Positions 53,446-62,046 of a stretch of 64,000 nucleotides of DNA are shown here, in pieces. The stretch is from Rhodopseudomonas palustris. Lineage in GTDB: Bacteria; Pseudomonadota; Alphaproteobacteria; Rhizobiales; Xanthobacteraceae. The stretch covers positions 1-64,000 of the forward strand of contig NZ_QYYD01000014.1 in the NCBI RefSeq assembly GCF_003591005.1. The letters are read 5' to 3'. The notes under the pieces are model-generated. The model did no database searches and was not told the origin of the DNA. It saw only the letters and a list, made by a program, of their open reading frames with translations. Within the stretch, counting starts at the first letter, position 1. Every line of letters begins with the position of its first letter. Made by a program: the position numbers and the translations under genes.

Positions 53446-53589
53446 TCACTTCTCCGCCTTGCTGCGCTTCAAAGGCTGCGACGAGGCGCTCGCGGGTTCG
53501 GGTTGAACCGCCGGCGGTTCGGCCCGCTTCAGCGAACCGTCGGGCTGCCGGATGTAGCTGCCGCCGCGCTGTGGTTGTTCGTCGCTCAT
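53446..53589 (-). CDS. Small phage protein, 47 residues
   Basis: A short gene overlapping the upstream tail terminator-like gene by 4 bp (ATGA). GGSYIRQPDGSLKR is the only recognisable piece and recurs in small proteins of alphaproteobacterial phages. The end is Pro/Ser/Lys-rich. Likely a structural accessory; function unknown. Confidence 0.6.
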   Translation of the reverse strand: MSDEQPQRGGSYIRQPDGSLKRAEPPAVQPEPASASSQPLKRSKAEK

Positions 53590-54029
53590 CGCTCGATCCT
53601 CAACTGATCGACCAGCACGAAGTCGATCTGGTAGATCACCAGCCCTTTGTTCACCGAGACGAGACGGCCGCGGCTGGTCCGAAACACGCCGACGACGTGG
53701 TCCGGCGCCCAGCCGACCAGGGCGTCGATCACCTGATCCTTCAAGCCGTCGACCGCCGGCACGGCGCGCCGCGCCTTGGCGTCGCCGAGCGACTTCACGC
53801 ACAGGATGACTCCGACAGATTCGGCGATCAGTTGCGTATGCAGCCCGGCTGCGGCGTCGCCGCCGCGATCGTCGAACCCCAGCGGCACGACGAAGGCGGC
53901 GACGTCACGCTGCGGCATCGCTCCCTCGGACATCAGCGCTGCAAGATCGGCGATGGTTTCGATGCGCTTGTGCAAGGCAGCGACCTCGGTATCGAGGCGA
54001 TCGGCTACACTTTCGATCAGCGTCGTCAT
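53586..54029 (-). CDS. Tail terminator/gp37-like phage protein
   Basis: A 147-residue protein between the virion morphogenesis gene and the tail tube. LIESVADRLDTEVAALHKRIETIADLAAL and later beta segments (FVVPLGFDD, GLVIYQIDFVLVDQLRI) fit the tail terminator fold seen at this position in siphophages and Mu-like phages (gp37 region). Overlaps of 4 bp on both sides support one transcript. Confidence 0.7.
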   Translation of the reverse strand: MTTLIESVADRLDTEVAALHKRIETIADLAALMSEGAMPQRDVAAFVVPLGFDDRGGDAAAGLHTQLIAESVGVILCVKSLGDAKARRAVPAVDGLKDQVIDALVGWAPDHVVGVFRTSRGRLVSVNKGLVIYQIDFVLVDQLRIER

Positions 54030-54589
54030 TGCGGCGCTCCGGTTTGCTCGCCGCCGATCCAGTCGTCGGCGAGTCGCAGGATCTCGCGCGTGTCTTCGTC
54101 ATCGAGACCAAGAAATGGCCGCGCCGGCATGTGAACGGTGCGAGCGCCGATCTCCGCCTTTCGGGCACGATCGGCCTTGCTTGGTGGAGCGAAGCGGCTT
54201 TGGCCGGTGCGCTTGTTGGTCTTGAAATGCAGCACGGCGGTCCGCGGCTGTTGATGGATGTCACCGCCGAATTGATGGATCGCCGCATAGACGACGTTGC
54301 TGCCAACCTCGACGCCCGTCGCCTTCGCCACGTAGCTGATCGAACGCATCAGCCGCGCCGTCAGCACCAGGGTCAATCCGCCTTCGTGCTGGACTCGCAA
54401 CGACGGCGGCCACGGCGAACCGGTGGGTGCAACCGAAGTTTCGAAGCGGTGCTGCGTCGAGGTGACCAGCGACATGCCGATCTGTTCGAACAGCCCTTGT
54501 GGATCGCGCGCCCGTGCGACATAGCCGCCGAGCTCGGCCAGCGCCGCCTCGGTCTCGATCAGCTCGACACGAAAGCTGGCGCCGCTCAT
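54026..54589 (-). CDS. Phage virion morphogenesis protein (tail completion S-like)
   Basis: A 187-residue protein. MSLVTSTQHRFETSVAPTGSPWPPS, RLMRSISYVA and VYAAIHQFGGDIHQ are the Phage_tail_S/virion morphogenesis hallmarks, and PARPFLGLDDED is the usual C-terminal piece. In Mu-like phages it lies near the head-tail joining genes. Overlap of 4 bp with the next gene; shares its last base with the gp36-like gene. Confidence 0.9.
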   Translation of the reverse strand: MSGASFRVELIETEAALAELGGYVARARDPQGLFEQIGMSLVTSTQHRFETSVAPTGSPWPPSLRVQHEGGLTLVLTARLMRSISYVAKATGVEVGSNVVYAAIHQFGGDIHQQPRTAVLHFKTNKRTGQSRFAPPSKADRARKAEIGARTVHMPARPFLGLDDEDTREILRLADDWIGGEQTGAPQ

Positions 54590-55017
54590 CAGATGAAGCC
54601 CCTGAGATTGTCGGCGGTCAGTGGGCGATCGCGGTCGGTGATGCGGACGCCGTGAGCGCCGCTCGCGGCCGGCTCGGCGCCGGCCACGTCGAGCTGCACG
54701 GTGCCGCTGGAAATCAGATTCAAGGTCTTCAGCGCGTCGACATAATCCGACTTGATCTTGTCGCTGACGGTGTCGCGATGCAGCTTGTAGACGGCGATGG
54801 CCTGGGCGAGATCGCGCAGCAATGGCGGAACGGTCGGCAGCGGCAAGGCATAGCGGCTCTTGAGATAGCCGTCGATTGCCGCGTCGGTGTCGGCCAGCGC
54901 GCGTGCCACCACCGCTGCGTCGATTGCGCCGACCGGCGGATCGGCGCGATCGGTCAGATCAATCAGCATCGCACCGCCGTAACGTTCGACCAGGTCGGCC
55001 TGGCTGGTGTAACTCAT
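54589..55017 (-). CDS. Mu gp36-like DUF1320 protein
   Basis: A 142-residue protein from the ATG at 55017, which overlaps the upstream gene (ATGA). MSYTSQADLVERYGGAMLIDLTDR and IDAAVVARALADTDAAIDGYLKSRYALPLPTVPPLLRDLAQAIAVYKLH are diagnostic of DUF1320 (Mu gp36). It is a head-tail connector-type protein. Confidence 0.92.
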   Translation of the reverse strand: MSYTSQADLVERYGGAMLIDLTDRADPPVGAIDAAVVARALADTDAAIDGYLKSRYALPLPTVPPLLRDLAQAIAVYKLHRDTVSDKIKSDYVDALKTLNLISSGTVQLDVAGAEPAASGAHGVRITDRDRPLTADNLRGFI

Positions 55018-55310
55018 CGCCGCGCTCCGATGCATTCAACGGAGGCGCGGATGCGTGGAGCGGCCTCGCCGGGCCCCGTCGAAGCCGGACCGGCCGGAGG
55101 TTCGCGCAGATGATCGAGCAGCCCGTCGAGAAAGCCCAGCGCGCCGCTGAAGATCTGCCCTTCGGCAACGTCGTCGAGGTCGGATTTGGCGATCTGGTCG
55201 ACGATCGCGCGCAGACTGCCGCCCCGCGCAAACGCGGCGCGGCCCTCCTGGTAGCTGGCATCGTCGATCTGCAATGGCTGATGAACAGGCATAAGGTCCT
55301 CGCGTGACAT
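55014..55310 (-). CDS. Hypothetical phage protein
   Basis: A 98-residue protein between the gp35-like and gp36-like genes. DDASYQEGRAAFARGGSLRAIVDQIAKSDLDD is its most regular piece. It overlaps the gp36-like gene by 4 bp. No known family; probable structural accessory. Confidence 0.65.
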   Translation of the reverse strand: MSREDLMPVHQPLQIDDASYQEGRAAFARGGSLRAIVDQIAKSDLDDVAEGQIFSGALGFLDGLLDHLREPPAGPASTGPGEAAPRIRASVECIGARR

Positions 55311-55354
55311 AGCCCGGATAGCAGCGCCGGTCGGCGCCGTCGGCTCGCGGAAGC

Positions 55355-55867
55355 TCAGGAATTAGTGGCGAGCGGATTGACCTCGTGACTCTCCGCCGCC
55401 AACGCCGCGGGCACATAGAGCTGCACGATCAGTTCGGTGTCGGCGACGAGCGCGTCGAAGTTCTCCGACGACAAAGCCGCGAGTGGAATGACGCTACGTT
55501 CGCGCGTGAACACGCGCCTGATGCGGCGCCGGCCGCGGTCTGATTTGCTCCGGATCTGCAACTCGCCAGCAGCAAGGATTGCTGGGCTCAGCGCTGCTGG
55601 GGATGCCGGCAGCGGAACGGCCACCATTTGGACGATCGACGTTGCGGCGGATTGTGGGGCGAGAACGCTCCCCGACGCGGCTGCGACCGCATTGGCGACG
55701 AGATCCGGCGCGGGCATCGGGTCCGCCAAAACTGCTGGCGTACCCGCAGCTGACAGATCCACGGCTGGCGGCTCCGCGGATTGCACGGCCGCGCCGACTG
55801 CGGCCTGCGCGGGCGCGTCGGGTGCCGACGCGGCGCCCTTCGGTTTGTCGAGTTTGGTGCGGGCCAT
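55355..55867 (-). CDS. Mu gp35-like/HI1506-type hypothetical
   Basis: A 170-residue protein directly after the head gene. The ATG at 55867 is 8 bp after the gpT stop. The first 100 residues are Ala/Pro-rich; the last 70 have RIRRVFTRERSVIPLAALSSENFDALVADTELIVQLYVP, as in the HI1506/gp35-like proteins of Mu-like phages. Function unknown. Confidence 0.7.
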   Translation of the reverse strand: MARTKLDKPKGAASAPDAPAQAAVGAAVQSAEPPAVDLSAAGTPAVLADPMPAPDLVANAVAAASGSVLAPQSAATSIVQMVAVPLPASPAALSPAILAAGELQIRSKSDRGRRRIRRVFTRERSVIPLAALSSENFDALVADTELIVQLYVPAALAAESHEVNPLATNS

Positions 55868-55875
55868 TGCGGACC

Positions 55876-56769
55876 TCACGCCAGCCAGGGCACGACCAGC
55901 AACTCGGCGGTGCCCTTCCATTCGTTGGTGACGCCGCCGCTGCCATATTCAGAGTTGAGCAGTTTGCGGCCGGCGCTCTCGTTCGCCGGGCCGACCACCA
56001 GGAGATTTGGCATCAGCCCGAGCGGCTGGCCGTGGTCGCCTTTCATGCCGCTAATCGCTGCGCGCGCGGTGGCGTAGTGCGCGGCGTCGAGCGCCTGCTT
56101 GGAGCCCCAGCAGAATTGCCAGAATCCGAAGCCGACATTGCCGCGGGCGTCCGCACCGTGCACGAATGTCTTGTTGAAAAATACGTTGTCGTCGTCGGGC
56201 TTGTCCTTCGACACGAACTCGAACGCCTTGCGCTTCTGAAAGATGATCGGCTTCAGTGCGCGCGACGCATCCATCAGAAACCACGGTGCACCGGAGCCGC
56301 CGTCGGTGTTGGCGACCGATTGCGGCCGGCCCTGGTCGTCAAGCACCGGATGGTCGGTGTCGAAATAATTCTGGCCATCGTAGCAGATCGTCGAGAAGCC
56401 GGCCTTCAGCAGCGAAAAGCACAGCGTGTCGGGATGCGCCGCGGTGGACCGGCCCAATTCCTCGAACAGCGGCGTGTAGATGCCGAGATTGTCGTCCTCG
56501 ATGTCGTCGCGGTCGACTTCGACGGTGATCTCGAACGCCTTGTTCCTGATGGCGTAGTCGTGCTGCTCAAGGTTGTGCAGCATGCGCGGGCCGATCCATT
56601 CCCGGACCTGCGGGATCTTGCCCAGCCAACCGTATTTCTCCTCCTTGGCGGTCGACGGAACCTCGGTGGCGATGCGCGCATAGGACGAGCTCGCCATACC
56701 AAGGCCGCGCTGAAACGAGGTCTTGAAGCCGACGCGCAGCGCGTCGAGATTGGCACGATTGATCAGCAT
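55876..56769 (-). CDS. Mu-like major head subunit (gpT)
   Basis: A 297-residue capsid protein. MLINRANLDALRVGFKTSFQRGL, EKYGWLGKIPQVREWIGPRMLHNLEQHDYAIRNK and FEITVEVDRDDIEDDNLGIYTPLFEELG are the Mu gpT hallmarks. The end has WKGTAELLVVPWL. It is intact in length. It lies directly downstream of the protease and a decoration-like gene, as in Mu. Confidence 0.95.
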   Translation of the reverse strand: MLINRANLDALRVGFKTSFQRGLGMASSSYARIATEVPSTAKEEKYGWLGKIPQVREWIGPRMLHNLEQHDYAIRNKAFEITVEVDRDDIEDDNLGIYTPLFEELGRSTAAHPDTLCFSLLKAGFSTICYDGQNYFDTDHPVLDDQGRPQSVANTDGGSGAPWFLMDASRALKPIIFQKRKAFEFVSKDKPDDDNVFFNKTFVHGADARGNVGFGFWQFCWGSKQALDAAHYATARAAISGMKGDHGQPLGLMPNLLVVGPANESAGRKLLNSEYGSGGVTNEWKGTAELLVVPWLA

Positions 56770-56807
56770 CGGCGGATTTCCTCAGGAGCTGGATTCGGGA
56801 GACGCGG

Positions 56808-57581
56808 TCAGTCGAGCTCGATTTCGAACAGTGCGTTGGCGGCAGTGGCGGTGGCGTTGCTGCCGCCGACGGTCAGCGACAGCTCGTCGCCCACGGCGAC
56901 GATGTTGGCTGCACTCGGCTCGGCGCTGTCCTTGTCGCCGGCCGCGGAGCCGGCTTGCGTGATGGTGACAACGCCGCCGGTGATCGGCACGCCGTTGATC
57001 TTGGCGGTGAGCGTGGCGTCGCCGGTGCTCAGCGCGCCCTCGATCACCGACCAGATCCGGACGACCCGTCCGGTCTGGATCGACAGCTGGCGATAGACAT
57101 TGGCGCCGACCAGCGTCGCGACGCGCAGCGGCACCGCGACGCGGCGGCCCGCCAGATGCGCGGCAAGATCAGCGTCGTCGAGACTGACCCAGACGCCGAG
57201 CGCGTCGACGCCGGCGATAACGCCGGCCGGCGAGCGGGTGCTGCCACCATGGGTTCTGGCGACGGTCTGATCGTCGACCGCGTAGCAGATCCGACCGATG
57301 TCCACAGCGGTGATCTCGTCGGCCGCTGCCGAATTGGCAAAGCGGAACACCCCGGTGGAGAATTGGATCGACTGATCGCCGGCGCTTCCTGCGGCGTTGT
57401 CGACCTGCTGCTCGGCGCGGCCGCAGCCGCGTAGTCCGAGCGCCGTCTGACCCTTGGTGACAAAGCCGGCGGCGTCGCGCATCACAAGGGCGCCGGCGTA
57501 AATCTTCACCGCGGCGGCAAGCCCGGATCGGGTGCGCCCTTCGATCCGGGGCGTGTTTCGGTCGGCGGTCAAGGCCGTCAT
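56808..57581 (-). CDS. Capsid decoration-like protein
   Basis: A 257-residue protein between protease and major head. The first 160 residues (LAAAVKIYAGALVMRDAAGFVTKGQTA, QFSTGVFRF, DIGRICYAVDDQTVART) resemble capsid cement proteins. The last 90 (GDATLTAKINGVPITGGVVTITQAGSAAGD) look like a small beta-sandwich that could stick out from the shell. Mu itself has no such extended gene here. Confidence 0.7.
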   Translation of the reverse strand: MTALTADRNTPRIEGRTRSGLAAAVKIYAGALVMRDAAGFVTKGQTALGLRGCGRAEQQVDNAAGSAGDQSIQFSTGVFRFANSAAADEITAVDIGRICYAVDDQTVARTHGGSTRSPAGVIAGVDALGVWVSLDDADLAAHLAGRRVAVPLRVATLVGANVYRQLSIQTGRVVRIWSVIEGALSTGDATLTAKINGVPITGGVVTITQAGSAAGDKDSAEPSAANIVAVGDELSLTVGGSNATATAANALFEIELD

Positions 57582-57626
57582 CGTGGTCTCCTGTTCGCGG
57601 CGTGGCCGCGCGGTTGATGGGCGCGC

Positions 57627-58724
57627 TCAGTCCGCGCGTTCGGCGGCCAGCGTCTTGGCGTAATCTTCGGCGGCGATACCAAGCAGCCGGGCGGCGGTGA
57701 TGTGTTCGGCGTTGAGTTGCAGCTTGCCGTCGCCGGCGTCGGGCGGGACCTGCAGCGCGCCGGAGGCGCCGAGCGTCGGCAGCGCGCCGATCTCCTTCTC
57801 GACCCGTGCCGGATCGGCCTGGTGCATCTCGATGTAATGCTCGCGCAGCGCCTTGACGCCGACTCGCCCTCTGGCGATCTCGCCGTCGACGTAAGCGACC
57901 GCCTTATCCTTGGCGGTGGCACTCATCACCGTGTTGAGCCGGGTGGTGACATCCTTGAGCTCGGCCTGCAGACCGGCGATCACCGTGGATGATTCGGTCT
58001 GGCGCGCTGCGGCAAGTCCGGTCACGGCGGCGAGCACGGTCTGCGCGGTGGTCTCGGCGCCGTCCGGCATGCCGACGGCTCTGGCGATGGGAGCGAGGAT
58101 CTGCGATGCCATCGCGACCTGATCGGGCGGCGTGGCGAGCGTCTTGATCTTGGCCAGCACCTCACTTTCACTCGCCGCTTCCGGCAGGCCGAGCAGTTGC
58201 CGCAGTTGCGCCAGCAGATCCATCGGAGTCGGCTCCTGTCGAGAGTTGAGCGCGGCCATGCCACGCAGATTGGGGGTGTTGGTGAGCGCGGCGCGCAGCA
58301 GACGCTGGACGTTGCCGGCGGCGTCGGTGGTGAACACCGGCGAGATGAAGCGATAGGCGTGGTCCGCCATCAGCGCGGCGCCCGGGGCGCTCCATTCGAC
58401 CTTCGCCCAGATCCCGTCATCGCGAGCCTGCAGCTCCGTCATCCAGCCCCGCGCTGGCGAAGGGCCGCCGTTCGGCGCGGACAGATCGGTGGCGTGGTTC
58501 TCGTCAATCGGCAATCGCCCGCCGCTGTCGGCCAGGCTGTCAGCGGCGAGCGTGGCAAAGTCGGCGACGCGGAACGGCCCGCGCGCATCGACGGTCGAAA
58601 TCACCCCGCTTTGCCCACGCGGCAGCAGCATTACCCAGTCGGGGGCGGCGTTCGCACGATCGAACCCGATCGGGACGCCGGCGCCGCAGGCGATGAGGTG
58701 ATGGATTGCGATTTGCCCTGACAT
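57627..58724 (-). CDS. Mu-like prohead protease/scaffold (I protein)
   Basis: A 365-residue protein. FDRANAAPDWVMLLPRGQSG, LPIDENHATDLSAPNGGPSPARGWMTEL and YRFISPVFTTDAAGNVQRLLRAALTNTPNL are diagnostic of the Mu I protease. The second half is helical, ending in ITAARLLGIAAEDYAKTLAAERAD, the scaffold part. It cuts scaffold and head protein during prohead maturation. It is the first phage gene in the block; the genes that should precede it are not there. Confidence 0.93.
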   Translation of the reverse strand: MSGQIAIHHLIACGAGVPIGFDRANAAPDWVMLLPRGQSGVISTVDARGPFRVADFATLAADSLADSGGRLPIDENHATDLSAPNGGPSPARGWMTELQARDDGIWAKVEWSAPGAALMADHAYRFISPVFTTDAAGNVQRLLRAALTNTPNLRGMAALNSRQEPTPMDLLAQLRQLLGLPEAASESEVLAKIKTLATPPDQVAMASQILAPIARAVGMPDGAETTAQTVLAAVTGLAAARQTESSTVIAGLQAELKDVTTRLNTVMSATAKDKAVAYVDGEIARGRVGVKALREHYIEMHQADPARVEKEIGALPTLGASGALQVPPDAGDGKLQLNAEHITAARLLGIAAEDYAKTLAAERAD

Positions 58725-58760
58725 GCGGGCAGTTTGGCGGGAGCGCGCGGGATGCGTAAG

Positions 58761-58776
58761 ACTGACAGGTGTCAGT
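58761..58776. promoter_or_regulatory. Palindrome at the prophage-island junction
   Basis: ACTGACA-GG-TGTCAGT is a perfect 7-bp inverted repeat between the protease start and the OLD-type gene end. It could be an operator or a join relic. Confidence 0.3.
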
Positions 58777-58825
58777 ACGAAAGCACTTGCCCCGCGCGAG
58801 CGCGATTGAAAAGACTTCTATTTGC

Positions 58826-60478
58826 TTAACGTGTCCCGAGCCGTGCGGGATCTTCGATCCAGGCGAGGATTTTTCGGATGAACTCCCAAACGTCGCCTGC
58901 GGCGGGCGTGACATAAGAAGCCGAACTGGGATCGCCACCTAACCGTTCCAGCATGGCGACAGTCCAATCGGTTTTCTTTCCAGCGACACCGAGTTGTGGC
59001 AGCCAATTCTCCAGCTCGCCCCCTCTCACCGGAAATACGCCAAAGCGTTCGAGATTATCGAATAACTGACAGGCTGCGATTTGCTCATCTGCACCGAGAA
59101 GGTTGATGCCCCCATCGGTTTTCATGTTTTTTCCAGTGGCCTTGAACGCCTCATTAATTGCAGCTCGTTGTTGGCCATATCCGACGTGAAGAGCACTTGG
59201 TATCTGCGAGCTCTTGAGCCAGTCGCCCCAAGTACTCCCGCCGTCTTTCACAAAATCAAGATCAACTATCGCTGCAGCAGGAACGCCGAACTGACGAAGC
59301 GGCCCAACAATATCCCTGATCGTCTGCTTATTCTGCGCGTTGATGAATAATACGGAAGGGCAGCGCGGGTTTGCCTCCGAGATGCGGTGATAGATCTCCG
59401 CATAGAATGCGCGATCGTTGTCAGACTCGGTAACAACCACACCGTCGTGGAAGAGGCCGGAGACAACGTTAGCGCTCCGCATCAACGGCCGCTTGAAGAG
59501 CAACGATAGCGCTTGTGAGTCAATGATCCGCCCCCGCGATTTTCCTTGACTATATTCGAGGCGAACCACGCGCACCGATGCTGATGCTTGTATGCACCCC
59601 ATCAAAAAGTCTGCGCTATGTGTCGAAGCCATCAACACTCCGCCTCTTTCTGCTGAAAGTGCCGCCAGATTTTTACCTAGCTTGCGTGCAAGTGGCGGGT
59701 GTAAAAACGCCTCTGGTTCGTCGATCAACACGGTGTGAAAATCACCTGCCAACACAGCGGTCACGATTCCCGTGAACGCTTGCACACCGTCACTAGCATT
59801 TTGGATGTGGATCGCCTTGGCATAAAATTGTCTCGCTTCAGCATTTAGTGACTGCTCATCCCCCGGCGGGGGCTCGCTAGCTAGGCGGATGCGCAACTGT
59901 CCTAGGCTCGTCGGATCGACTACAAAAGTTAACCCGAAAGCATCTTCAATGAGCGTCCGAACCTTGCGGCGACGAGCGTCATCTTGAAAAAGGTGAGCCA
60001 ATACATTGCTGGGCGCCTGTAAGAGATCGCCACCCTCGCGATCGTTCGTTAGGTTGAACCTGGAGCGGCCATCGAGGCGGATAACGCCCCACCGCAACCA
60101 TTGCGTGACCAACCAATTTTTGTCGCTTCTATTGTTTACTATCTGCAGGGTGGTGTTCTCGTCGAACATCTCCGTTTCAAGCTGGCCGCCCGAATTAATC
60201 CAGCGGATTACATACCGGCCCAGCGGGATATCTCGCGGCCCGGAAATCTTCGCTCTTTCGATTGCTTGTTTCACCGTTTCAATCGTTGGCCATTCAACCT
60301 CGTAGTCTCTCAGAATAAGCGTTCCTCTCGGAAACGGATGCTCACGAAAGGCGCGCTCTACCTCGCGCAGCACCAGGCTCTTTCCCGAATTGTTAGGCCC
60401 TACAAAGAGCGTGATGCCCTCAACGGGAAGCACGAGCTCACCGGTCTCAGTAAATTGAAGCTTTATCGATTTCAGCAT
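58826..60478 (-). CDS. OLD-type ATPase with TOPRIM nuclease domain
   Basis: A 550-residue protein. The ABC-type ATPase has Walker A G27-P-N-N-S-G-K-S34, a signature-like SDGVQAF near 229-235, Walker B VLIDEPEAF with D253-E254, and H-loop STHSAD. The C-terminal TOPRIM has E351 in VVTESDNDRAFYAEI and D406-L-D408 in AIVDLDF, the metal ligands. It resembles class 1 OLD nucleases, which act in phage defence. No UvrD-type helicase (Gabija) adjoins it. Base composition is well below that of its phage neighbours, so it was likely acquired. Confidence 0.85.
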   Translation of the reverse strand: MLKSIKLQFTETGELVLPVEGITLFVGPNNSGKSLVLREVERAFREHPFPRGTLILRDYEVEWPTIETVKQAIERAKISGPRDIPLGRYVIRWINSGGQLETEMFDENTTLQIVNNRSDKNWLVTQWLRWGVIRLDGRSRFNLTNDREGGDLLQAPSNVLAHLFQDDARRRKVRTLIEDAFGLTFVVDPTSLGQLRIRLASEPPPGDEQSLNAEARQFYAKAIHIQNASDGVQAFTGIVTAVLAGDFHTVLIDEPEAFLHPPLARKLGKNLAALSAERGGVLMASTHSADFLMGCIQASASVRVVRLEYSQGKSRGRIIDSQALSLLFKRPLMRSANVVSGLFHDGVVVTESDNDRAFYAEIYHRISEANPRCPSVLFINAQNKQTIRDIVGPLRQFGVPAAAIVDLDFVKDGGSTWGDWLKSSQIPSALHVGYGQQRAAINEAFKATGKNMKTDGGINLLGADEQIAACQLFDNLERFGVFPVRGGELENWLPQLGVAGKKTDWTVAMLERLGGDPSSASYVTPAAGDVWEFIRKILAWIEDPARLGTR

Positions 60479-60538
60479 TTAATTCTCTTCCTAAGCGAAT
60501 TTTTGTCGTCGGCAAATCTAGCAGCTGAGTGCGGCTCG

Positions 60539-61174
60539 TCAGTCATTCTTTTGACCGCGAGCCACAACCATCAAAACTTCATTCGGTAACGGGCGCTGTA
60601 GCGCCGACGCCTCGGCCCACGGCGCGCGCATCCAGACATCGAACTCCTCGGCTGTGGTCAGGATCACCGGCATCGCCTTTGGATGCACGGGCGCCACGAC
60701 GTCGTTCGGCTCGGTGGTAAGGAAGCCGAACAGCCGGTGCGTGCCTTCGACAGGATTGGCCTTGGTGCCGCGGGTGCCGCTCCACTCCGTCCAAACGCCC
60801 GCGAAGGCGAGCAACGGCCGGCTGTCGTCGAGCGCGAACCAGGTCGGCGTCTTCTTCGGCTTGGTGTCGGCGTATTCGCAGAACGAACTGAACGGCACTA
60901 GGCAGCGGCTTTCGGGTTTGAGCCAGCGCCGCCAGTGCGGCGACTTGGTGTTGCGGATGTTGGTGATGGGCGCGCCGCCAAATTGCGGCGGTCCGGGCAT
61001 CCCCCACCGCATCATCGTCAGCTCTCGGTCGTCGTCAGGCCCGCGCACCACGGGTGCGAGGCCATCCGGAAACACCGCCGGTAGCGGCGGCAGATTGCCG
61101 GTGCTGTCCCGCATCACCCGGAACAGCTGCCGAATCGCATCCTGATTCTTGCTAATGCTGTAGAGATTGCACAT
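60539..61174 (-). CDS. yedK: SRAP/YedK abasic-site-processing protein
   Basis: A 211-residue protein. The ATG at 61174 gives [11 protein letters not shown] with catalytic Cys2, required to bond to abasic DNA; the upstream in-frame ATG is discarded for this reason. [29 protein letters not shown] and [10 protein letters not shown] are family motifs, including the catalytic Glu/His regions. It shields abasic sites in single-stranded DNA. It lies directly downstream of the OLD gene start, 60 bp apart, on the same strand. Confidence 0.93.
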   Translation of the reverse strand: MCNLYSISKNQDAIRQLFRVMRDSTGNLPPLPAVFPDGLAPVVRGPDDDRELTMMRWGMPGPPQFGGAPITNIRNTKSPHWRRWLKPESRCLVPFSSFCEYADTKPKKTPTWFALDDSRPLLAFAGVWTEWSGTRGTKANPVEGTHRLFGFLTTEPNDVVAPVHPKAMPVILTTAEEFDVWMRAPWAEASALQRPLPNEVLMVVARGQKND

Positions 61175-61262
61175 TGGCGCGCGAGCTCTTGGGCGTGGAA
61201 CAGGTCGAGGCATCCAATCCTAGTGGCATTGCCTAGCTTGGCAAGGCGCGCTTGATGACAGG

Positions 61263-61676
61263 ATGGGGACCAAGTCACGCGAGGCGATCTTCGGCGGCCG
61301 CTTGCACGGTGCGCGGATCCGCGCCCGCGCCGCGCGCGAGGAAGTGGTTCTGGCGGTGCGCAAGGCCGACCGCGCCGAGGCCGAACAGTGGTCGCTTCAA
61401 CTGCAAACCTACGGTGGCCCGGCTCAGCCATCTCCGACCATTGGCCAATGTCTCAACGGCGGCCTTGGTTGGCTTGAGGTCGAGTGCCTGCGCTGCCGTA
61501 CCCAGGCCAGCCTGCCGCTCGACGCCATCCGCAGGACCCGCGACACGCCAATCTGGAAGCTTGAAGCCTCGCTCCGCTGCCGCAACTGCGCGACGCGGCG
61601 CTATCGGCCACCTGTAAAGTTGGTGAAGTTGACGGCAGAGCGGGAGATCGAGCGATACGCTTTGGATAGGCTGTAG
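61263..61676 (+). CDS. Hypothetical protein with two CxxC pairs
   Basis: A 137-residue protein. ECLRCRTQASLPLDAIRR and ASLRCRNCATRRYRPPVKLVKLT show two C-x2-C pairs, a likely zinc ribbon. This pattern is common in Bradyrhizobium and relatives, always as small proteins of unknown role. It faces the SRAP gene head-to-head. Confidence 0.72.
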   Translation: MGTKSREAIFGGRLHGARIRARAAREEVVLAVRKADRAEAEQWSLQLQTYGGPAQPSPTIGQCLNGGLGWLEVECLRCRTQASLPLDAIRRTRDTPIWKLEASLRCRNCATRRYRPPVKLVKLTAEREIERYALDRL

Positions 61677-62046
61677 CGGACGCGATGAGGCAGCTCGAGC
61701 TCTGGAACCATCGCGGCGGCCTGCGTGGACCAGATTCAATTCAGTCAGCATACAAAAGTCGAACTGCGCGACGCTGACTGGATAGTGAGAGGTTCGGTCG
61801 GAATTCTCCGAAACCAGACTCAATCAGTTCATTTTGTCCGAACATCGTCCCCTAAAAGTCCGCGATTTTTAGCTCGACAATGAGACAGAGAAGATTGTTT
61901 CTCTAAATCATGTAACAATCAACGTCGGAGATTATTCCCGTTGACGGCCGCTGATGACCCGGACACCACCGTTTGATTGAGGTTTCCGACAATAGTGCCA
62001 ATCGCTGCCACCCTGGCGGCTGTTCAAGCTAAAGGGGATTTGAGCG
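61677..62046. other. Gene-free stretch of lower GC
   Basis: This 370-bp stretch is richer in A/T than the phage block. Short repeats of TTGTCCGAACATC and TAACAATCAACG kind are seen, but no gene, RNA or terminator can be supported. Confidence 0.45.

Larger units (their letters stand above)
42628..58724 (-). mobile_element. Partial Mu-like prophage: head and long-tail module
   Basis: Seventeen consecutive minus-strand genes with small gaps or ATGA overlaps code for phage structure. Head genes are Mu-like (I, T, gp36-like, virion morphogenesis). The tail has tape measure, DUF2460, DUF2163, NlpC/P60 and TIM-barrel hub, as in GTA and siphophage tails. This mix is known from Mu-like siphophages such as B3 and RcapMu. 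Portal, terminase, MuF, lysis and transposition genes are missing where expected, above 58724; an OLD-type gene is there instead. The block ends near the motif at 42628. Confidence 0.85.

Noticed and set aside
42725-58724. The structural block as a true RcGTA-type gene transfer agent
   Set aside because: Head genes are Mu-like (I and T) rather than HK97-like, and large terminase and portal are absent; only the tail resembles a GTA.
58826-60478. Gabija (GajA) or PARIS (AriAB) system
   Set aside because: No UvrD-like gene follows, and the TOPRIM part looks OLD-like rather than DUF4435; the neighbour is a SRAP gene.
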